Shown piece by piece: positions 58,501-64,000 of a stretch of DNA of 64,000 nucleotides (within the stretch, counting starts at the first letter, position 1; each line of letters opens with the position of its first letter). A program made the translations under genes and the position numbers. The stretch comes from Endocalyx cinctus (taxonomy: Eukaryota; Ascomycota; Sordariomycetes; Amphisphaeriales; Apiosporaceae): contig BCKC01000003.1 of the NCBI GenBank assembly GCA_001600455.1, forward strand, positions 3,510,315-3,574,314. The letters run 5' to 3'. A model generated the notes under the pieces. That model saw only the letters and a program-made list of their open reading frames with translations, was not told the DNA's origin and did not search any database.

Positions 58501-59146
58501 ATCCTTGACATATTGTCCAAGGATGCCGTTACTACCAGATCCAAAGCTTCGGTTGGAAGTGCTGTCTTCGGCCTCGAGCTTGCGGCGCTTCGGCTGCGGT
58601 ACAAACTTTCTCTCTTCAACATTGTTCATTCGTTCAATCATGCTTCCAGCTCCATTTGCATGTGGGGAACCTTGGCCATTGGCCTGGACTGGATGTCCCG
58701 GTGTTGAGACGGAGGATTCATTATGGAGGTTGAAGGCGTTGTCGGGGCTCGCGAATTGAAACTCGACGGGGGCGGAAGGAGCAGGAATAGTACCAGCATT
58801 AGCAGGTGCATTGAACGGAGAGCGTGGCTGATGTTGGTTGCTCGACGCAGAAGTCGAGGCTCGGGGGTTGAGTAGTTCGGTGGGGTTATAAAGAGGCCTC
58901 GAGACTAAACTTGCAGAAGCAGATGTCGGCGATGTGGCATGTGCCGAACCTGTTATTACCAGAGAGAAGGTTAGACACAATAGAAATAAAAATTAATTTT
59001 CTTTTTAAGGATTACAGTCATGATATCAAATATTATAATTGACTAATGTTATATCATACGCAAAAGCATAGTTTTAAAAATCGTAAAAGGAAAAGTAAAG
59101 GGGGGGGGGATATTCACATACCATTTAGATGATGGTTTGCAGCCAT
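55556..59146 (-). CDS. SNF2-family ATPase with RING finger, Rad5/Rad16/HLTF-like
   Basis: Three exons on the minus strand, 59146-59122, 58949-58434 and 58380-55556, give 1121 residues. The first exon is only 25 bases (MAANHHLN plus one base). The family couples double-stranded-DNA translocation to ubiquitin ligase activity, in post-replication repair (Rad5/HLTF) or nucleotide-excision repair (Rad16). Residues 1-180 are disordered, with a nuclear-signal-like PQPKRRK. A region that may be HIRAN-like lies at about 195-300 (assignment uncertain). The SNF2 ATPase has Walker A in GGILADMMGLGKT with Lys481 and a DEAH box at 625-628. A RING finger sits between the two ATPase lobes, from Cys837 and Cys840 (CISC) through CIHLLCTNC to CLIC. 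The C-terminal helicase lobe has LDGSMTRVARTQAM, SAGGLGLNLTAGSNV and AVDRVHRLGQKRPV. The exact orthologue among Rad5, Rad16 and HLTF is not settled. Confidence 0.92.
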
Positions 59147-61526
59147 TATGTCACCGGTCTTGTCTACGTTAATCTGTAGTAGACAATCGTCGGAAACATG
59201 CAGACCTTTCTTCTCTTATCTTAATTATTAGGAGTCGCAGTACATCGGCGAATATATCATGACAACGAAGTGCGTCTTGCTATGTAAGAAAAAGTCCAAA
59301 GGACTGTTTGTTTTATGGTGGGGAGAATTGGTGAAGTAGTGGGATGACGGACCCAGTAGTGATTAAAAAAAAAGAGCAGATAGAAGGTCACGCCAACCAA
59401 CAAAGAAACTTAGGTTTCAAAAGTTTGACGCGAAATATGGAGACAAAAGGTATAGAAAATTAGACAGAAGAAAATAGGAATAGAAGAAAATTAGTGAAGA
59501 AAAATAAATAAAAAAGGGATTTATTTATTTTCCTCACTGCCTTAGGATACTTGAAGATTTTGCGCAAATTGACATGTAAGGCTGTCTGTCTATTTTGACG
59601 TAGGTATCGAGGTTGCAGTTGCTATCGCAGTTGCAGAAAGAAAAATTGACCAACAACATCGGATTAAGTAAATATCTTTTTATCGTTTTTTATTTATTTA
59701 TTTATTTTATTATTTATTTCTTTCTTTCTTTTACTTTTATATGTATAAGGATTTAAGGATTAATCATAGGAAGTCACGAGGATGTTTTCCAATGTAAAAA
59801 AATGCATAAGAATTCGGCTACTTGCTTGCTCTATTAGAATAGGTGTGTATATTGTTAAATAAACTTGATGTGGTAAGAAATATTCATTGAATAGTCGACT
59901 TACTTTTATCGTTATTCCACATGCTTTTTTTTTTTTTTTTTTTTTTTTTGGTGGGATGTGATGTGATTAGACGCCGTCGTCATTCACAAGCTTTGGATAG
60001 ATAATAGATAAGTACGAGTACATTTACACTATCCTATCTACCAGTCTACGTATGTACTTAAACCCCCTTCTAACTTGTTTGAGTAAAGTAACAGTTTAAG
60101 ACATGTAAATCATTACCAGGATCTTAACCATTTTGAATAATGATAGGTGTAAATTCTTTCAGGTAGGCTAATACAGTAGTGAATGTACCGCGTAGAAGAT
60201 GATGCATAGGGAATATTTGATTTGGTACGTAGTGTACATAGTAAATGCCAGAAAATGCTGGCTTGCCTATGATAAAGTACCGAGCATATGATATATCCAT
60301 ACACATAAAAATATAAGGGGCAATCTTTTTCTAGGCAGAAATTCTCATCACATAAGACATGCTACCATACCCTCGAATATGCTAACCTACAGTACTTCAA
60401 ATCACAATAAAAGGCCTGATTGGTTTGGTCACCAGACCATATCTAGTTCCCTAAGCTGCATCAATTTTACCCTTGGTTGCTTGGTTCCATGACCACGTGC
60501 CCCGCAAGATCTATACTGCCCCAATTTTATTATCTTATAGTACTACTATACACCCCTACTATACCCATATTCCAAGCCGTGAATGGGTGGTGGGGTTGTG
60601 GGGTGAGATATTGGGATATTTTGAAGAAGGATTGTTAACCTTAAAGCCCTTTTTTTTTTTTTTTGGCTCTCGAGAAATAATAAAATAGTATCACCTGATA
60701 CGTAACAAGATGCAGCTCCCTTTTCGAATCAAGCTTCTTCCTCCTCCTCTACACTATCTAATACTACCCAAATTACTCACTGATGAGCAGCTGATACTGT
60801 TGATTATTAGTAGCTAGCTGGAGTATAAGCCACACCAGCCACATCACCAGCCACAGGCTGGTGTATGTGGCCAGTGCGGAGCTGGCCTGTACGCCAGCTC
60901 ACTTACACTCGAAATAATTCTGACTAGCAGAATTATTTCACAACATCAACAACAATAATAACTTCATTTTTCAGAACAGTAAAATCTTACGATTTTAACC
61001 CAACAGATACTCATTACTCATTACCTAACTGCATACCTAACTGCACTTACCCGTGAAACTAGGCAGCTAAGCTAGATAGCAAAAGGAAAAAGACTTAGGG
61101 CATATGGATGGGTATCTTTACTCGCTGATTATACGCAACATAATATCGAGTACGTATGTGCACAAAGATGTCGACTAAGCACTTGATAAGTAGTATCTTC
61201 TAGAAAGGCCATGTTTCTCAGAAAATGCAAGTAGGAAAGTGTACCCGTGATTCAATTATCTTCATCTCCACCGGACCGCTTAAATCATATATCCGTAGCA
61301 TGACACTAGTATAAAAAGTTGGTACAGATGAAAAACATCCTCGTATGCTCCTAATCCCAATCAACTATTTCCCCCTTGTTGTTTTTTGTTCTCATAATAC
61401 ATTATGTATACATAAACCACCATCTCTGTTTTCCCTTCCATCCATTTGACCGAGATGCAAAATCGGGAAATGGGAGAATAAACCCGAGATTTGGCTTTTT
61501 TTTTTTTTTTTTTTTTTTTAAAGTCG
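59147..61526. other. Intergenic region carrying a solo LTR
   Basis: It contains the promoter of the SNF2-RING gene (59147 onward, A-rich), TTTA and TTTC repeats near 59690-59735, a T run near 59925-59949, a gene-free AT-rich stretch, and the solo LTR at 60793-61010. ORFs at 60113-60306 (-) and 60473-60688 (+) have no support. Confidence 0.5.
60793..61010. mobile_element. Solo LTR of an LTR retrotransposon with 5-bp target duplication
   Basis: A 208-base element (60798-61005) starts TGTTG and ends CAACA, a perfect 5-base terminal inverted repeat with the canonical TG...CA ends. It is flanked on both sides by the same five bases, GATAC (60793-60797 and 61006-61010), the target-site duplication expected of retrotransposon integration. 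A TATA-like TATAA lies at 60824-60828. Inside are stem-loops: 60839-60852 with 60856-60870 (one-base bulge), 60879-60900 (8-base arms), 60911-60939 (12-base perfect arms, 5-base loop) and 60980-60997 (7-base arms). No internal gag-pol sequence is next to it, so it is a solo LTR left by recombination. TGTTG/CAACA ends are common in Ty1/copia elements; that class is an inference. Confidence 0.85.
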
Positions 61527-62024
61527 TTAGTCATCTCCCTGATTAGTGGTGGTTGCCTCCCCTCCCCGAATAACGACGTCGTGTCGAATAAACGAGGTGA
61601 CCATTTTCGGGTTGTTAACATTCTTTGATTTCCCGGCGTGACTCCGGCTTCGACTCTTTGTTCTTTGGCGTCGACGTTTGGAAGCGTCTTGGTTCTGAGG
61701 TGACCGTGATCTGGACGGCGATTGGCTTCGGTGTCGGTTCAGTTCCAAGATTCGGAGGAGCTTGCGACGCGTGGGCGAGAGCGAGGTCGCTCTGAGGCGA
61801 GAAGGGTTCCTCGAGATATCGAACCTCGACGTCGAGCGATGCCTGCAGCGGCCGCGAAAAGTCGCAGACCCTCCCGACGGTATTTGCGTTACGGTAAGTG
61901 CTGCCAGAGCGTCGGGTGGGGTACGTCTGCGTTTTCTTCCCCTCTGACCTTCGGGTTCGGGAGAAGAGAAGGTGGTGATCGTGATATCGATCACACCCTC
62001 GTGTGCGATTGTTTGAGTTGCCAT
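61527..62024 (-). CDS. Small RS-rich basic protein, probable
   Basis: A single frame of 165 residues starts at an ATG with a good context (GAGATGGCA). The region is clearly richer in G+C than the DNA around it, which supports coding. The protein begins MATQTIAHEGVIDITITTF, has basic and Arg/Ser-rich segments (RGRKRRRTPPDALAALT, RHRSQSPSRSRSPQNQD, KRRRQRTKSRSRSHAGKS), and ends in VTSFIRHDVVIRGGEATT. RS-type sequence suggests a nuclear or RNA-related location, but no RRM or other folded domain is present. The shorter open frames on the opposite strand (61722-62069) are probably shadows. It could also be one exon of a larger gene. Confidence 0.55.
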   Translation of the reverse strand: MATQTIAHEGVIDITITTFSSPEPEGQRGRKRRRTPPDALAALTVTQIPSGGSATFRGRCRHRSTSRFDISRNPSRLRATSLSPTRRKLLRILELNRHRSQSPSRSRSPQNQDASKRRRQRTKSRSRSHAGKSKNVNNPKMVTSFIRHDVVIRGGEATTTNQGDD

Positions 62025-63950
62025 CTCGACAAACTGCGTAAATATATCCGGGGGATTTCTTTTTTATAACTTTTAATTGAGTAGAGATGATGAGCAAACT
62101 GTCTTGCAGAAGAGGCTTATTGGGGTTTGAGCTTCTTTTAACGGCTTTTTTTTTTTTTTTTTTTTTTTTTTTGTTCAGACGAAAAACGTCTTATGTCCCC
62201 TTTCTAAGGGAGAATCATAACTTTGTACAATCCCTAAGCTCAGCTGGAATGCCCCTCAGTAGAAAGATTTTTCAATCGGTTCAAGTTCCAATCATGGCAA
62301 TTAGGTTGAAGATGAATAACAACATGGATCCGAACGATTTCATTCCTATCTAAAAAAGTTTGGAATTATTTGTATTATATTCTCACCGTCTGTGCAGGAG
62401 GGGTTGAAATAGAATTTTGTGGGAGGAATGCTGAAGATCAGTGGTCACTTTCCTTCCAAAGTTTAGATAGGCAAATGAAGAGGGTGGTGATCGTCGATTC
62501 CTTTGATGATCTCGTAATTCGAGACGTGGCCCTGGGCAGTCTCTATCCCTAAATAAATGGGTGACATACGATTGGTCGACTGAACTGCCCACGGTGCTTG
62601 ACATAAAAACCATATATCGAACGACCCCAAACTTTGTTTCCCTGGTCTGGGGCTAATATTATCTTCTATGGCAAGACTAGTTTAGGGTAAGTCAGCCGGG
62701 ATATATATTGGCTGCTTAAATCCCTATACAGCCAATTAATCTATCTCTCCCTCTTTCTTACGGTACTCAGAACATAAAAATCCACGGCATCGTTTAGTTG
62801 GAGTTCCTAGTGACGTGACGTACTGAGCTCGAAGGGTGTTACCATGTACGAGCGTGGAAGCAGACAAATCGGATACCTAACCTATGAAAATCAAAGGTGT
62901 TCGGGTAATGGATTGACGTTATGTAGGTGATCGCGTGATGCCACTCGGGTTATATTGGTTGTTAAAGATCGTGCCAGAGCTGAACCGTTTCTGATTGGAA
63001 GGCCCCAATAATATGGTTTCATCTTCGCTTTTGTCTGCAATATGGAACATGTCCTCCATGTGTCCCACATAATAAAGATACACCACAAACACAGCTATTG
63101 ATAATTAGGAGGTGAAAGTTGAACAAGTCTAGACTACGGCAGACTCCGATATGTTTCACATCAACTTATACTATTATCGGTTACTCCGTTAAACTCTCGT
63201 TTAACAGAAGTTATGTATAAAATACTGTGTATTTGTTGGCGACAGCTGAAAGACGAATGTGTTGATGAGTCAAGTCTCTACAGGTACAGGTTATCAGCTT
63301 AACAGGCCAAATTACTACTTGTAGGTACTTAGATCCGCTACCGGCTTCATTGCCGTTATTTCCTAGCTTCTACGGATATAGAATATTATGCACTACTATG
63401 TATACGTAGTATCCATTATTAGAGGCTTACTCTAGCACTGGCACTCTACATACAGCAGTTAAGTACCCCTAGTCTTTAGATTATATAATTATACCGAGGT
63501 CAAAATTTACTATTATCTTATCTTTTATTCTTATCTTTATCGATAAGACAACCCTGGATTACTTTGCGAATAATGACACTTGCAACTGGCACGACAACTC
63601 GAAACACGTACGTATTTACCTACTTAGATCTATTCATATTTTACAAGCCTTTTTTCTTCCATTCGTTTAAAAGACGTGATCAATACTATTTCTCTCCTTT
63701 CTCTTCCCGTAACTTTGTAATTTATCTTTTAAAGTTAAACTCTTGATTCTTTGATTATTACTTTTCTTATGTTATTAGATATTTCGGCAGTCTTAACCTA
63801 ATAGAGAACGAAACGAAACAAGGACAGGAAATACACCCCCTTTTTTAATATATAACTGCTTTTCTAGAATATTATCATACAAAACCACCCCATCATTTTG
63901 TTTTATAATGCGATAACTCATATTCGTTTCTTTTTCATGCTACCGTAAGC
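62025..63950. other. Intergenic region
   Basis: It holds a long T run near 62147-62172 and otherwise unremarkable AT-rich DNA. Small ORFs (62087-62353, 62370-62552, 62383-62613, 62891-63088, 63564-63746) have no recognisable product. The final stretch before 63951 should be the promoter of the gene that starts there. Confidence 0.45.
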
Positions 63951-64000
63951 ATGCCGCGGAATCGCCCAGCCACCACGGGCTACGAACGCCTCGCCCAGGC
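63951..64000 (+). CDS. N-terminal fragment of a gene running off the right edge
   Basis: An ATG at 63951 opens a frame that reads MPRNRPATTGYERLAQ to the end of the window without a stop. Base composition switches abruptly from AT-rich to GC-rich at the ATG, as at the starts of other genes here. Sixteen codons are too few to name a product. Confidence 0.45.
   Translation, partial: MPRNRPATTGYERLAQ

Noticed and set aside
60780..60939. Hammerhead-ribozyme-like core (CTGATGAG at 60780 and CGAAA at 60910)
   Set aside because: The GAAA is itself part of a perfect 12-base stem, and the sequence after the stem cannot form stem I with the bases before CTGATGAG, so the three-way junction is not possible.
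1..64000. tRNA, rRNA and CRISPR features
   Set aside because: I looked for T-loop-like GGTTCRANNCC motifs, rRNA-like stretches and spaced direct repeats and found none that I could support by eye; a covariance-model search would be decisive for tRNAs.

Overview
This window reads as nuclear DNA of a filamentous ascomycete (Pezizomycotina, probably a Sordariomycete; the class is an inference). The genes have short introns of about 50-170 bases with GTAAGT/GTATGT-like donors, CTAAC/CTAAT branch sites and AG acceptors. Intergenic DNA is AT-rich, with many A/T homopolymers and TACCTA/GTAC-type motifs. Protein content is typical of moulds: a delta-9 desaturase fused to cytochrome b5, a Swi3/Rsc8 subunit, mitochondrial Lon, and a fungal dynamin-like GTPase.

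Layout. Bases 1-333 hold the 5' end of a fungal surface-type protein (minus strand), cut by the window edge. About 10.6 kb without a convincing gene follows (334-10994). A gene-rich stretch then runs from 10995 to 40261. It contains a RING protein (+), a four-helix MARVEL-like membrane protein (-), adrenodoxin reductase ARH1 (+), ETF alpha (-), a Swi3/Rsc8-type chromatin remodeller subunit (+), an Rrn5-like Pol I factor (-), an Irc3-like mitochondrial helicase (+), an unrecognised 608-residue protein (+), a dynamin-family GTPase (+) and mitochondrial Lon protease (+). After a 5.3 kb gap comes a divergent protein kinase-like gene (45609-48354, +). After another 4.3 kb gap comes the stearoyl-CoA desaturase (52689-54199, +), convergent with a Rad5/HLTF-like SNF2-RING protein (55556-59146, -). 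A solo LTR with a 5-base target duplication lies at 60793-61010, a small RS-rich ORF at 61527-62024 (-), and the first codons of another gene at 63951-64000 (+).

Functional threads. Four genes encode probable mitochondrial proteins: ARH1 (electron supply to Fe-S cluster and haem A synthesis), ETF alpha (fatty and amino acid oxidation electrons), Irc3 (mtDNA maintenance) and Lon/Pim1 (matrix proteolysis). ARH1 and ETF alpha converge with 111 bases between stop codons. Three genes are nuclear chromatin, transcription or repair factors (Swi3/Rsc8, Rrn5, Rad5/HLTF-like). I see no secondary-metabolite cluster, CRISPR array, rRNA gene or recognisable tRNA. The clearest structure beyond the ordinary genes is the solo LTR. 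The most unusual protein features are the altered catalytic motifs of the kinase-like protein, an 18-C run inside a dynamin intron, and an uncharacterised 608-residue protein.
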